From: Mytilus galloprovincialis
Taxonomy: Eukaryota; Mollusca; Bivalvia; Mytilida; Mytilidae
Direction: 5' to 3'
DNA: 64,000 nt
Assembly (NCBI RefSeq): GCF_965363235.1
Contig: NC_134849.1
Span: forward strand, 46,074,122 to 46,138,121
In this document: piece after piece, positions 1 through 13,149 of the stretch
Layout: every line of letters begins with the position of its first letter
Position numbering within the stretch: the first letter of the stretch is position 1
Position numbers and translations under genes: made by a program
Notes under the pieces: model-generated
What the model was told of the DNA's origin: nothing
The model's database searches: none
Seen by the model: the letters and a program-made list of their open reading frames with translations, nothing else

Positions 1-330
1 ATACGGAATCCAAGATGGTTTTTTTTTTCGCTTGTTTAAATTGAGCCTATCAAACGTGTTTAACCAGCCAACGTGTTTAACCAACGTGTTAAACCAACAT
101 GTTTAACCAACGTGTTTAACCAACCAACCAACCAACCAACCAATCAATCACTTAATGTATGTTTCCGTGTCATGCGTTTAATACGGGATGCAAGGTCTCT
201 TGAGGTCTTTTTCCCCTTGTTCTAAGTGACCCTATCAAACGTGTTTAATCAACCAACCAACCAACCAACCAACCAACCAATCAATCAACCAACTAATCAA
301 TCAATCAATATGTATGACTGTTTATTTATG
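1..330. repeat. CCAA-rich minisatellite, two ~180-bp units
   Basis: Two similar units start at 1 (ATACGGAATCCAAG) and 181 (ATACGGGATGCAAG). Each runs through a TATCAAACGTGTTTAA segment into strings of CCAA and CAAT tetranucleotides. No coding signal is visible. It looks like a local tandem duplication with microsatellite expansion. Confidence 0.7.
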
Positions 331-1059
331 ACAGTTTATTGAAGGAACAAACTCTCAATTATTCAAGAAAATTTTTATTTTATTATTGTTCTTACGTCTC
401 TTCTGAAAAAAAAAATCCACATATTCTCTGAAACTACAAGTCCAATCGACCTGAAAATTTGCAGTCAGCAGGGCATACATGTACTGAAGGTTCATAAAAA
501 AACTTTTTGCAGATATCTCTCAAGACTTTTCCTAGAAAAAAGAAATGGCAATGCAGTAAAAATCGCTTGCTAGGTCCGTCAATCTCAGTAAAAACCTACA
601 ATAAAATGTCCGCTCCAAGATTGAAATACTAATCTGTGTTACAAACAGGTGCTGAAAAATGGACATTATCAAAAAATAATCATTAAATGTGTTTTAAAGT
701 TACACCGGATCGATTAAATCCAAAACATGCACTGCTGGTGAACTGTGATCAAAAAGTCAATTTCCTACAATGACAAAAAAAATTACATTGTGTACATTCC
801 ATCTCTAGACTTGTTGTCTGTTCAAGGTCCCGACCTAAAAAGAAATTAAAAGACTAAGTTTTTCTTAATATAAACCCGCGTCACGTGATGTCTCCTCAAT
901 CTTGCGCGCGCGCTGTATCTAAAATAAAAGAAAAACTTTCCAAACTAAACATGAAACTTCTCCGGTAACATAATAATATAGACCCTTTACAAAAACAAAC
1001 AAACAAACAAATACCCCCCCCCTTTTTTTTCCAAATCAATCAATAAAAAAAAAACAATT
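331..1059. other. AT-rich spacer without recognisable gene
   Basis: I see no long reading frame, RNA gene or clear repeat boundary. The stretch has several homopolymer runs (A near 400, C and T near 1013-1030, A near 1046) and a CAAA run near 990-1010. The piece near 350-400 (CTCAATTATTCAAGAA and onward) weakly resembles the hairpin that separates units of the array to its right, so it may be a decayed unit edge. Confidence 0.5.
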
Positions 1060-4000
1060 ATCCATTCATCAGAGGGGAAAGACTGTCTAACAATTGTTTT
1101 CAAAACAATTGCTTTATATTTATTATTATTATTTTTTTTTTTTTCGCCAACTTTTGTTCTTGCGATAAATGTTTGTTTCGCAATATGTCGCTTAGATATT
1201 TCTCATATGGTATCGTATAGGTAATGCACTTTTAAATTTCACCCTGCTAAGGCGAACCATTTTCTTTGTAAGAGTTATCTCCCTATTCACTGTTTGTCAT
1301 CTGTGTGCATCTCCTTCGTAACAAAAAAAGATATCGACAAAATTCTTTTTACAAATTGTTCGTTACATCCTCAGGATTTTTTGGCTATTTTGGATCGAAG
1401 CGATTCGATGACATTTTATAGGAGTTATCTACCTTTACAAAATAAATTTGTCGGTATGTTTTTTGAACTCATAAACAGTTAACCGTATAACCCTGGAATG
1501 TTTTTATTTGAGGCCACTAGGTCCTACCTTGTAAAATGAGGTCAAGGTCAAAGGTCAAGGTCAAGTTCTCAATTTTGACTTTTGCTTGTTTTTGAATTTT
1601 CTCCGACACTTAAAAAGATACATATAAAAGAACAAGTGCAAAATGTCTGCTTTATGGTAATAAAGATATGCTACATTTAGGCTTATACAATTAAATGGCA
1701 TCTTATAGGAGTTGGTGCCCCTGAAATGTCTTGATATGAGGTTATTTGATTATAACTTCAACTAAGTTCATTGTAAAGGCATTTGACCTTGAACAAAAGG
1801 TTAGGTGACAAATGACCTTGAAAAATGACTACCGGATGTGACCTTGAGAAAACCGGAAGTAGCCTTTTTTGCAACTTTTTCATATAAAAGTACTCAGAAT
1901 ACATATATTTTGTCATATAGATACATAAACTGATTACTGAAGACTAAAAATGACTTCCAACAAACCGGAAGTGACCAATTATTTCCCCTTCTACATACAA
2001 AAGTATATAGAAACTATATATTTTTGGAATCAGTGTGAAAGAAGCTATCATATGAGACCAGAAGTGACATTCATTTCACCGGAAGTAGCATATTATCTCC
2101 CTTACATCACTCAAAACTATAACTAAACCATTATATATCGCATCAGTATGAAGAAACTATCTTCTTATCAAGATTTTTTTGATTTGGAAAGACTTTCAAT
2201 TGTTCTCTGAACAATTGGTTTTTAATTAAGTCTTTCCACTTTTCTGTGGAAAGACTTATTGTTTTTGTTCTGATTATTATTTTTTTTTTTTCTTCCGCCA
2301 AATTTTGTTCTTGCGCAAAATGTTTGTTTCGCAATATGTCGCTTAGATATTTCTCATATGGTATCTTATAGTTTATGCGCTTTTAAATTTCACCCTGCTA
2401 AGGCGAACCATTTTCTATGTAAGAGTTAGCTCCCTTTTCACTGTTTATCCTCTGTGTGCATCTCCTTCGTAACAAAACAAGATAGCGACAAAATTCTTTT
2501 TACAAATTGTTCGTTACATCCTCAGTAATTTTTGGCGTATTTGGATCGAAGCGATTCGATGAAATTTTATAGGAGTTATCTACCTTTACAAAATAAATTT
2601 GTCAGTATGTTTATTTAACTCATAAACAGTTAACCGTATAATCCTGGAATGTTTTTATTTGAGTCCCCTAGGTCCTTACTTAGAAAATGAGGTCAAGGTC
2701 AAAGGTCAAGGTCAATTGTGACTTTTGCTTGTTTTTGCATTTTCTCTGACACTTTAAGAGATACATATAAAAGAACAAGTGCAAAATGTCAGCTTTATTG
2801 TAGTGAAGATATGCTACATTTAGTCTTATACAATTAAATGGCATCTTATAGGAGTTGATGCCCCTGAAATGTCTTGATATGAGGTTATTTGATAATAACT
2901 TCAATTAAGTTCATTATAAAGACATTTGACCTGATACAAAAGGTTAAGTGACAAATGACCTTGAAAAATGGCTACCGGAAGTGACCTTGGGAAAACCGGA
3001 AGTAGCTTTTTTTGCAATGTTTTCACATAAAAGTACTCAGAATCCAGATATTTTGTCATAAAGATACATGAACAGATAACTGAAGACTAAAAATGACTTC
3101 CAACAAACCGGAAGTGGCCAATTATCTCCGATTCTACATTCAAAAGTATATAGAAACTATATATTTTTGGAATCAGTGTGAAAGAAGCTATCATATGAGA
3201 CCGGATGTGACATTCATTTCCCCGGAAGTAGCATATTATCTCCCTTATATCACTGAAAAAGATAATTAAACCATTATTTATCGCATCTGTATGAAGAAAC
3301 TACCTTCTTATCCAAATTTCTTTGGTGTGGAAAGACTTTCAATTGTTCTCTGAACAATTGGGTTTTAATTATTATTATTTTTTTTTTTTTTTCTTCCGCC
3401 AAATGTTGTTGTTGCGCAAAATGTTTGTTTCGCAATATGTCGCTTAGATATTTCCCATATGGTATCGTATAGTTTATGCGCTTTTAAATTTTACCCTGCT
3501 AAACCGATCCATTTTCTATGTAATAGTTATCTCCCTTTTCACTGTTTACCCTCTGTGTGCATCTCCTTCGTAACAAAAAAAGATACCGAAAAAATTCTTT
3601 TTACAAATTGTTCGTTACATCCTCAGGAATTTTTGGCTAATTTGGATCAAAGCGATTCGATGAAATTTTATAGGAGTTATCTACCTTTACAAAATAAATT
3701 TGTCGGTATGTTCATTTAACTCATAAACAGTTAACCGTTTAACCCTGGAATGTTTTTATTTGAGTCCCCTAGGTCCTAACTTAGAAAATGAGGTCAAGGT
3801 CAAAGGTCAAGGTCAAATTCTCAATTGTGACTTTTGCTTCTTATTGTATTTTCTCCGACACTTTGAAAGATACATACTAAAGAACAAGTGCAAAATGTCA
3901 GCTTTATTGTAATGAAGATATGCTACTTTTAGTCTTATACAATTTAATGGCATCTTATAGGAGTTGTTGCCCCTCAAATGTCTTGATATGAGCTTATTTG

Positions 4001-4893
4001 ATTATGACTTCAACTAAGTTCATTATAAAGGCATTTGACCTTGTACAAAAGATTAGGTGACAAATGACCTTGAAAAATGACTACCGGAAGTGACCTTGAG
4101 AAAACCGGAAGTAGCCTTTTTTGCAATTTTTTCATCTCAAAGTACCCACAATCTATATATTTTGTCATATAGATACATAAACTGATTACTGGAGACAAAA
4201 CATGACTTCCAACAAACCGGAAGTGGCCAATTATCTCCCATTCTACATACAAAAGTATATAGAAACTATATATTTTTGGAATCAGTGTGAAAGAAGCTAT
4301 CATATGAGACCGAAAGTGACATTCATTTCACCGGAAGTAGCAAATTATTTCCCTTATATCACTCAAAAATATAATTAAACCATCATTTATCGCATCAGTA
4401 TAAACAAATTACCTTCTTATCCAAATTTCTCTGGTGTGGAAAGACTTTCAATTGTTCTCTGAACAATTGGTTTTTAATTATTTTTTTTTTTTTTTCTTCC
4501 GCCAAATTTTGTTCTTGCGATAAATGTTTGTTTCGCAATATGTCGCTTAGATATTTCTCATATGGCATCGTATAGTTTATGCGCTTTTAAATTTCACCCT
4601 GCTAAGCCGAACCATTTTCTTTGTAAGAGTTATCTCCCTATTCACTGTTTATCATCTGTGTGCATCTCCTTCGTAACAAAAAAAGATAGCGACAAAATTC
4701 TTTTTAAAAATTGTTCGTTACATCTTCAGGAATTTTTGGCTCATTTGGGTCGAAGCGATTCGCTGAAATTTTATAGGAGTTATCTACCTTTACAAAATAA
4801 ATTTGTCGGTATGTTTTTTTAACTCAAAAACAGTTAACCGTATAACCCTGGAATGTTTTTATTTGAGTCCCCTATGTCCTAACTTAGAAAATG

Positions 4894-4918
4894 AGGTCAA
4901 GGTCAAAGGTCAAGGTCA
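4894..4918 (+). promoter_or_regulatory. AGGTCA direct repeats (DR0-DR1-DR0), array unit 4
   Basis: Four AGGTCA hexamers start at 4894, 4900, 4907 and 4913. The middle pair, spaced by one A, reads AGGTCAAAGGTCA, the textbook DR1 nuclear-receptor element; TCAAGGTCA is the extended half-site used by NR5A/ERR-type receptors. Equivalent clusters sit in the other conserved units (for example 1539-1563, and near 2692, 3789, 8555, 9713, 10807). That these bind anything is inference. Confidence 0.5.
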
Positions 4919-5179
4919 AGTTCTAAATTGTGACTTTTGCTTGTTTTTGCATTTTCTCTTTGAAAGATACATATAGAAAAACAATTGCAAAATGTCTGCT
5001 TTATTGTTATGAAGATATGCTACTTTTAGTCTGATACAATTTAATGGCATCTTATAGGAGTTGGTGCCCCTAATATGTCTTGATATGAAGTTATTTGATT
5101 ATAACTTCAACTAAGTTCATTATAAAGGCATTTGACCTTGTACAAAAGGTTAGGTGACAAATGACCTTCAAAAATGACT

Positions 5180-5435
5180 ACCGGAAGTGACCTTGAGAAA
5201 ACCGGAAGTAGCCTTTTTTGCAATTTTTTCATATAAAAGTACTCAGAATCCATATATTTTGTCATATAGATACATAAACTGATTACTGAAGACTAAAAAT
5301 GACTTCCAACAAACCGGAAGTGGCCAATTATCTGCCATTCTACATATAAAAATATATAGAAACTATATATTTTTGGAATCAGTGTGAAAGAACCTATCAT
5401 ATGAGACCGGAAGTGACATTCATTTCACCGGAAGT
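5180..5435 (+). promoter_or_regulatory. Cluster of five ETS-type ACCGGAAGT sites, array unit 4
   Basis: Five exact ACCGGAAGT nonamers start at 5180, 5201, 5313, 5406 and 5427, all in the same orientation. ACCGGAAGT is the consensus of ETS-family transcription factors. The other conserved units have sites at the same five positions, some with single substitutions. The match is seen directly; function is inferred. Confidence 0.45.
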
Positions 5436-5639
5436 AGCTTATTATCTCCCTTACATCACTCATTAATATAATTAAACCATTATTTATCGCATCAGTATGA
5501 AGAAACTATCTTATCATAATTTCTTTGGTGTGGAAAGACTTCAATTGTTCTCTGAACAATTGGTTTTTAATTATTATTATTATTATTATTATTAAGGTCT
5601 TTCCTTTTACTAAAGGGAAAGACCTTACTGTATTTCTTC

Positions 5640-5641
5640 TG

Positions 5642-5702
<61 letters not shown>
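5640..5702. repeat. ATT/TTA triplet microsatellite
   Basis: A nearly pure run of about 20 ATT triplets lies between two hairpin-forming segments at the junction of array units 4 and 5. Shorter ATT runs occupy the equivalent junction in other units (for example near 9240 and 9300). Confidence 0.9.
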
Positions 5703-5775
5703 GGTCTTTCCACTTTTCTGTGGAAAGACCTATTGTTTTTCTTCTGATTATTTTTTTTTTTTTTTTTTTTTTCTT

Positions 5776-8159
5776 CCGCCTAATTTTCTTCTTGCGATAA
5801 ACATTTGTTTCGCAATATGTCGCTTAGATATTTGGTATATGATATCGAACAGTTTATGCGCTTTTGAAATTTACCCTGCGTAAACGAATACTTTTCTTTG
5901 TAGGAGTTATCTCCCCAAACACTGTTTTCCTTGTTAGCGCATCTCCTTCGCAACCGTAAAATATTATGACAAATTTATTTTACAAAATTGCTCGTTATAT
6001 CCTTCGCATGATTTGTCCTATTTTGACCGAAGTGATATGAACGCTCCATATGAGAGTTATTTCCCCTTATGCATTTGATATAATTGATATGCATTTCTAT
6101 CTTGAAAACCATAAGTGCTAGAGACCAAGGATCTTTTGATTTGAGGTCCTTGGTCCAAAAAAATAAAAATTAGGTCAAGGTCAAAGGTCAAGGTCATATT
6201 CTAATTTTTTGAATTTGGCTTATTTCCACTAATTTCCAGAAACTGTATAAGATATCGACATATTATTTTTTCTAAATTGTTATTTGCGACATGTCGTAAC
6301 ACATAAATTTTGATTGTAAGAGTACGTTAAACGTAAAAGAGAGTTTTCTCCCCTTTTGTATTTAAAAATACGCGTTTGGTGATATAACTGATATTATAAT
6401 ATATATATTATTAAGACCTATGGTCTTTTGATATGAGGTCCTTGGTTTATGACCTTGAAATTGATCTCAAGGTCATAGATTAATTTGACGTTCTAGTTTT
6501 TGACCTTTGCTTTCAGCTCATATGTATACATGATATAGCCATGAGACTTTTGGCAAAAGGTATCAAACCATTTAACCTTGAAAAAAACAACCGGAAGTGA
6601 CCTTGTGTAAACCGGAAGTAGCTATTTTTTGTACTTTATTAATAAAAAAGTATATAGAACCAGATCATTTTGGAATCAGTGTCAATTAAATATTCAAATA
6701 TTATCGGAAGTAACATTTTTCAAACCGGAAGTAACAATTTATCTCCCTTATTTCAAAAAATATTGTATAGAAACCATATATTTCTGGAATCAGCGTACAA
6801 TAACCTATCAGTTGACGATTGAAATGACGTTTTAAACTTAATTTTACAACTTTCATATTAAATACATTTTTTTCAATGGAAAGACCTTCAATTGTTCTCT
6901 GATTATTATTCTTTTTGTTCCGCCAAACTTTGACGAAGTTAGCCTCCGTAACCGTAAGACGTGTCGCTTTCATGTTCACACTTTGTATCGGTGTCATGAA
7001 TACCTATCCGGAACTCACCCTGTGAGTCAAAATATTTTGTCGGTTTGGAGTAATCCCTCTGAAACCCAAAAACCTTGTTATCATTCAAATTCCATAACCA
7101 TAATAGGTAGAAAAAAACCAAAGGGTGGAATTTGTTCAGGAACAGACCCCGGTTCTTCGTTACATTTGGATCGAAAAGATTCAACGACTCATTGGTAGGG
7201 TTATGCCCCTATCAAAATTAACCGGTGTCGGTTGGCCACCAAAACTCAGAAACCGTAAGTCGTAGACACCTAGGATCTTCACCATTCATCATCAATTCAT
7301 GTGACTTTGAAAAATACCTCAAGGTCAAATGTGTATGTTGACCTTGACCTTTGACCTAACACCTTGTTATGGTATAATCTAAGCAACCTTAATACTTACA
7401 GAGGATTCAAATAGTGGAAAATGATTGGGTCATTACGGCGCAACTTTGTTACATTTTGACCGAAGAGATTTTACCTTTTTTAAGGGGCATAAAGCCTGTT
7501 TTATGTTTCTGAAAAGACAAATTCAGCTTTTGCTATATAACCAAAGGTCCTAGACCCATGGGGTCTTCAGCAATGACATTGGGGACTAATGACCTTGACA
7601 AAGGTCAAAAGGTCAAAGGTCAAGGTCATGTCCAATATAGCGAATTATGTGTTTTTGACCTTTTTGATGATTTTTAGTGTGTTTTAAATGTTTTTGAAGG
7701 TTGACCTTGACCTTTGACCTTTCAACTTGTTAGTCGATATCTCAAAAACGGTTAATCTTACAGAAATAGTAAACAGTGAAAAATGTTTAGGTGACTGAGG
7801 CACAACTTTTTTACATTTTGACCGAAAGGATTTGACATATTCTTAAGGGGCATAACCCCCGTTAACGGTTTCTGAAAAGGTATAATTAGCTTTAACCCTT
7901 GAACGAAAAGTCCTAGACCCATGGGGTCTTTTACAATGACATTGTGGACCAATGACCTTCACAAAGGTTACGAGGTCAAAAGTCAAAGTCATGTCCAAAT
8001 TATCGAATTTGTTGTTTGTGTCATTTTTTAACGGTTTTGTGTGTGTTTGAGAGCTTTTCAATGCATTCTACGCCTATTGGAACATGTACTTTACATTTCG
8101 AAAAGGAAAGACCTCTCAATTGTTCAAGAACAATTGACATTTTAATTATTTTTTTTTTC
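5776..8159 (+). repeat. Two diverged units inside the array
   Basis: Units opening at 5777 and 6921 keep the unit layout (CGCC opening, TTTGTTTCGCAATATGTCGC in the first, the GACCGAAG.GAT block, AGGTCA runs, CCGGAAGT sites near 6590, 6612 and 6725) but differ widely in sequence. The second has an internal duplication: TTACATTTTGACCGAA recurs near 7450 and 7813, and GTCCTAGACCCATGGGGTCTT recurs near 7550 and 7910. AGGTCA hexamers appear in both orientations (TTGACCTTGACCTTTGACC near 7336 and 7691, forward near 7600). Confidence 0.7.
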
Positions 8160-11100
8160 CGCCAAATTTTGTTCTTGCGATAAATGTTTGTTTCGCAATA
8201 TGTCGCTTAGGTCTTTCTCATATTGTATCGTATAGTTTATGCGCTTTTAAATTTCACCCTGCTAAGCCGAACCATTTTCTTTGTAAGAGTTATCTCCCTA
8301 TTCACTGTTTATCATCTGTGTGCATCTTCTTTGTAACAAAAAAAGATAGCGACAAAATTCTTTTCACAAATTGTTCGTTACATCCTCAGTAATTTTTGGC
8401 GTATTTGGATCGAAGCGATTCGATGAAATTTTATAGGAGTTATCTACCTTTACGGAATAAATTTGTCGGTATGTTTTTTTAACTCATAAACAGTTAACCG
8501 TATAACCTTGGAATGTTTTTAATTGAGTCCCCTAGGTCCAAAATTGTAAAAATGAGGTCAAGGTCAAAGGTCAAGGTCAAGTTCTCAATTAAGACTTTTG
8601 CTTGTTTTTGCATTTTCTCCGACACTTTGAAAGATACATATTAAAAGACAAGTGCAAAATGTCAGCTTTAATGTAATGAAGATATGCTACATTTAGTCTT
8701 ATTCTATTATATGGCATCTTAGAGGAGTTGTTGTCCCTGAAATGTCTTGATATGAGGTTATTTGATTATAGCTTTAAATAAGTTCATTATAAAGGCATTT
8801 GACCTTGTACAAAAGGTTAGGTGACAAATGACCTTGAAAAATGGCTACCGGAAGTGACCTTGAGAAAACCGGAAGTAGCTATTTTTGCAATTGTTTCATC
8901 TAAAAGTACTCAGAATCCATATATTTTGTTATATAGATACATAAACTGATTACTGAAGACTAAACATGACTTCCAACAAACCATAAGTGGCCAATTATTT
9001 CCACTTCTACATACAAAAGTATATAAAAACTATATATTTTTGGAATCAGTGTGAAAGAAGCTATCATATGAGACCGGAAATGATATTCTTTTCACCGGAA
9101 GTAGCATATTATATCCCTTATATCACTCAAAAATATAATTAAACTTTTATTTATCGCATCAGTATGAAGAAACTATCTTCTTATCAAAATATCTTTGGTG
9201 TGGAAAGACTTTCAATTGTTCTCTGAACAATTGGTTTTTAATTATTATTATTAAGTCTTTCCACTTTTCTGTGGAAAGACTTATTGTTTTTCTTCTGATT
9301 ATTATTATTTTTTTTTCCGCCAAATTTTGTTCTTGCAATAAATGTTTGTTTCGCAATATGTCGCTTAAATATTTCTCATATGGTATCGTATAGTTTATGC
9401 GCTTTTAAATTTCACCCTGCTAAGGCGAACCATTTTCTTTGTAAGAGTTATCTCCCTATTCACTGATTTTCATCTGTGTGCATCTCCTTCGTAACAAAAA
9501 ACGATAGCGACAAAATTCCTTTTACAAATTGTTTGTTACATCCTAAAGAATTTTTGGCTAATTTGGATCGAAGCGATTCGATGACATTTTATAGGAGTTA
9601 TCTACCTTTACAAAATAAATTTGTCGGTATGTTTTTTTAACTCATAAACAGTTAACCGTATAACCCTGGAATCTTTTTATTTGAGGCCCCTTGGTCCTAA
9701 CTTAGAAAATGAGGTCAAGGTCAAAGGTCAAGGTCAAGTTCTCAATTGTGACTTTTGCTTATTTTTGCATTTTCTCCGATACTTTGAAAGATACATATGA
9801 AAGAACAAGTGCAAAATGTCTGCTTTATTGTAATGAAGATATGCTACATTTTGTCTTATACAACTTAATGGCATCTTATAGGAGTTGGTGCCCCTGAAAT
9901 GTCTTGATATGAGGTTATTTGATTATAACTTTAACTAAGTTCATTATAAAGGCATTTGACCTTGTACAAAAGGTTACGTGACAAATGACCTTGAAAAATG
10001 ACTAACGGAAGTGACCTTGAGAAAACTGAAAGTAGCCTTTTTTGCAATTTTTTCATATAAAAGTACTCAGATTCAATATATTTTGTCATATAGATACATA
10101 AACTGATTACTGAAGACTAAAAATGACTTCCAACAAACCGGAAGTGGCCAATTATCTCCAATTTTATATACAAAATTATATAGAAACTATATATTTTTGG
10201 AATCAGTGTGAAAGAAGCTATCATATGAGAACGGAAGCAACATTAATTTCACCGGATGCATTATATTATCTCCCTTATATCACTCAAAAATATAATTTAA
10301 CTAATATTTATCGCATCAGTATGAAGAAACTATCTTCTTATGAAAGTCTCTTTCATGTGGAAAGACTTTCAATTGTTCTCTGAACAATTGGTTTTTAATT
10401 TTTTTTTTTTTCTTCCGCCAAATTTTGTTCTTGCGCAAAATGTTTGTTTCGCAATATGTCGCTTAGATATTTCCCATATGGTATCGTATAGTTTATGCGC
10501 TTTTAAATTTCACCCTGCTAAGCCGATCCATTTTCTATGTAAGAGTTATCTCCCTTTTCACTGTTTACCCTCTGTTTGCATCTTCTTCGTAACAAAAAAA
10601 GATAGCGACAAAATTCTTTATAAAACTGTTTGTTACATCCTCAGGAATTTTTGGCTAATTTGGATCGAAGCGATTCGATGAAATTTTATAGGAGTTATCT
10701 ACCTTTACAAATTAAATTTGTCGGTATGTTCATTTAACTCATAAACAGTTAACCGTATAACCCTGGAATGTTTTTATTTGAGTCCCATTGGTCCTAACTT
10801 AGAAAATGAGGTCAAGGTCAAAGGTCAAGGTCAAGTTCTCAATTGTGACTTTTGCTTGTTTTTGCATTTTCTCCGACACTTTGAAAGATACATACTAAAA
10901 AACAAGTGCAAAATGTCAGCTTTATTGTAATGAAGATATGCTACATTTTGTCTTATACAATTTAATGGTATCTTATAGGAGTTATTGCCCCTCAAATGTC
11001 TTGATATGAGGTTATTTGGATTTTTACTTCAACTAAGTTCATAATAAAGGCATTTAACCTTGTACAAAAGATTAGGTGACAAATGACCTTGAAAAATGAC

Positions 11101-11491
11101 TACCGGAAGTGACCTTGAGAAAACCGGAAGTAGCCTTTTTTGCAATGTTTTCATCTCAAATTACTCAGAATCCATATATTTTATCATATAGATACATTAA
11201 CTGATTGCTGAAGACTAAAAATGACTTCCAACAAACCGGAAGTGGCCAATTATCTCCAGTTCTACATACAAAAGAATATAGAAACTATATATTTTTGGAA
11301 TCAGTGTGAAAGAAGCTATAATATGAGACTAGAAGTGACATTCATTTCACCGGAAGAAGCACATTATCTCCCTTACATCACTCAAAAATATAATTAAACC
11401 ATTATTTAACGCATCAGTATGAAGTATCTTCTTATCAAAATTTCTTTGATGTGGAAAGACTTTCAATTGTTCTCTGAACAATTGGTTTTTA

Positions 11492-12580
11492 ATTGTTAGT
11501 ATGATACGTTTTTAAAAGACAAATCGAGCGTCTAGCGTACATAATTAAAAGCTTGGTATCTTTGTCAAGATTTGAAAAATTTGTAAGTACGTCTGTTCCA
11601 AAATTATACACTTTTACAAATGGAAAAAAAATGCTGACTTTTTTGTTTCCGTTCTCTAACTTAAGTTTGCCACAACCAAATCCAAGTTCAATAGGGATTT
11701 TCCCGGTCTATACCGAAAACCTAAAATTAACAGTTCCACAAACCACCACAAAAAGTCTCTCTATATATTTTAATACGATAAACAAAATGTCTACCATCAT
11801 ATTTCATTGAATCCATTGATACTTTCACGTAATTATGGTAATAGAACAAATTAAAATACCAAGCAACAACTTTAAGATTGGTTTTGATTCATGACTGTTT
11901 ACATTTCAGTTTCAAACCCAAGTGGGTCAACAATGCTCTTCATTTTATTTGGATTTCTTACTATTTTGATCTGAGTGTCAATGATGCGTCTTATGTAGAC
12001 GAAACCCGCCTCTGACGTATCAAATTGTAAGCCTGAAACCTATGATTACGATTTTATTGTTTAGTTTCGTGTCTGTCAGAAGATCAGACGCCAATGACAT
12101 AACTGTAAATCGACAGCCAGAAGAACATGTAATTTTTTTTTCTGATGCATAAGAATCAATCAGTTCACATCAAACAAATTATGCAACAGACGTAAAAAGG
12201 CCATAAAGTATTTATGACTAAAGGGTCAATTTTGTCCCCTATCGTTAACGTGTTCTTTTTTTAAGGTGAAGTATTAAGGCCAAATCTTACAGCGGTCTCC
12301 TCATTAGGTTGATACCTATATTTTGAAAATGAACGAAATTATGTTTTTCTTTATTTGATAATTATTGTTTTTCAATAAAAACATAGGATTTTCGATGTTT
12401 AATGATAAATATGTCAATCTAGATACATGTTGTTGTATTAGTTGATATAGGCCTTGAATAATCTTTCAGTTACTGATAGCATTTTAAGGTCTGCACTTTG
12501 TGTATTTATTTTTTATTGTTGGCTAAAAAAAGTTTTGCTTTCCATTGATTAGATACGTCACTCTATTTTCAACCGATTTT
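11492..12580. other. Spacer with a decayed mussel-type repeat
   Basis: There is no supported gene. Near 11965-12045 lies a decayed copy of the repeat family with the core GATGCGTCTTATGTAGACGAAACCCGCCTCTG. Better-kept copies of that family are at 35.2-35.6, 40.8-41.3 and 61.0-61.6 kb. The rest is AT-rich and unassigned. Confidence 0.5.
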
Positions 12581-12985
12581 TTTGTAGTTTGGTCATATGC
12601 TGTGCTGTTATACCACTACCCACGATTAAGGAAGGGCCTGATAACCATGTTTAATCCTTCCATGATTTGTATGTTCCTGTCCCACGTCATGATAAAATTG
12701 AGAATGGAAATGGGGAATGTGTCAAAGAGACAACAACCCGACCATAGAAAAAACAACAGCAGAAGGTCACCAACAGGTCTTCAATGTAGCGAGAAATTCC
12801 CCCACCGGAGGCGTCCTTCAGAGCCTGTAAAGCAGTGGTTGTTGCCTATATCATTTGTTTCTTTTATTGTTTTGTACATGAATCAGGCCGTTCGTTTTTT
12901 CGTTCAAATTATTTTATCTTTGTGATTTTTGATCAATTTACAGCTTGAAATGCGATATTGGTTGTGCTGACCTATCGTTGCTAAC
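12580..12985 (+). repeat. Composite interspersed repeat, plus orientation
   Basis: The outer parts (TTATACCACTACCC near 12608, and the 12820-12910 part) match the repeat family at 35690-36180 (minus) and 56262-56660 (plus). Between them, near 12690-12815, is an inserted piece with GGGGAATGTGTCAAAGAGAC and CAACAGCAGAAGGTCACC, a second family of which a 40-bp fragment is at 53926-53966. A 126-codon frame across this stretch is an accident of the two repeats. Confidence 0.7.
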
Positions 12986-13143
12986 TTCAACGACATTTGG
13001 TCTCTGTCTCATTGACAATCATATCATGTATTTCTAATTTTACATATATGCACTTAATATGAGTCGCTTAGTGTTCAGTTCGATTTAATGAGGTTTGGAT
13101 CAATCATATTTGAAAAATAAACCAATTCATTTGCAAGAGAGAT

Positions 13144-13149
13144 TTTATT
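13144..13149 (-). terminator. Poly(A) signal of LDLa gene copy A
   Basis: TTTATT on the plus strand reads AATAAA on the gene strand. It sits about 415 bp downstream of the stop codon and is kept at the matching place in all four copies (20502, 37113, 50410), inside a conserved GATTTTATT..GAAAAGA.AGAAGTTAGAAT block that marks the end of paralogue similarity. Confidence 0.65.

Larger units (their letters stand above)
1060..11491 (+). repeat. Tandem array of nine ~1.1-1.3 kb repeat units
   Basis: Each unit opens after a T-rich run with a CGCC motif followed by a conserved TTTGTTCTTGCG / TTTCGCAATATGTCGCTTA block. Openings are at 1145, 2296, 3397, 4500, 5777, 6921, 8160, 9318 and 10416, so spacing is 1098-1277 bp. 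Seven units are close copies; those at 5777 and 6921 are strongly diverged. Every conserved unit holds, in order, the TTCGCAATATGTCGCTTA block, a short broken reading frame, a run of AGGTCA hexamers, several ACCGGAAGT sites, and a terminal palindrome followed by TTTTTAATT and A/T triplet microsatellite. No transposase or RT is visible. Short reading frames near 3459-3719 and 4562-4822 are broken in other units and differ mainly by amino-acid changes, so I do not call them genes. Confidence 0.85.

Noticed and set aside
1..330. Possible CRISPR-like array from the regular CCAACCAACC blocks.
   Set aside because: These are simple tetranucleotide repeats with no spacers, in a eukaryotic sequence.
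3459..4822. Two similar 86-codon frames (3459-3719, 4562-4822) that look like a small gene family.
   Set aside because: They occupy the same place in adjacent tandem repeat units. Other units have stops or frameshifts there, and differences between the two are largely amino-acid changing, so coding constraint is not supported.
12545..12925. A 126-codon frame.
   Set aside because: It spans two interspersed repeat families that recur elsewhere in the window; no independent coding signal.
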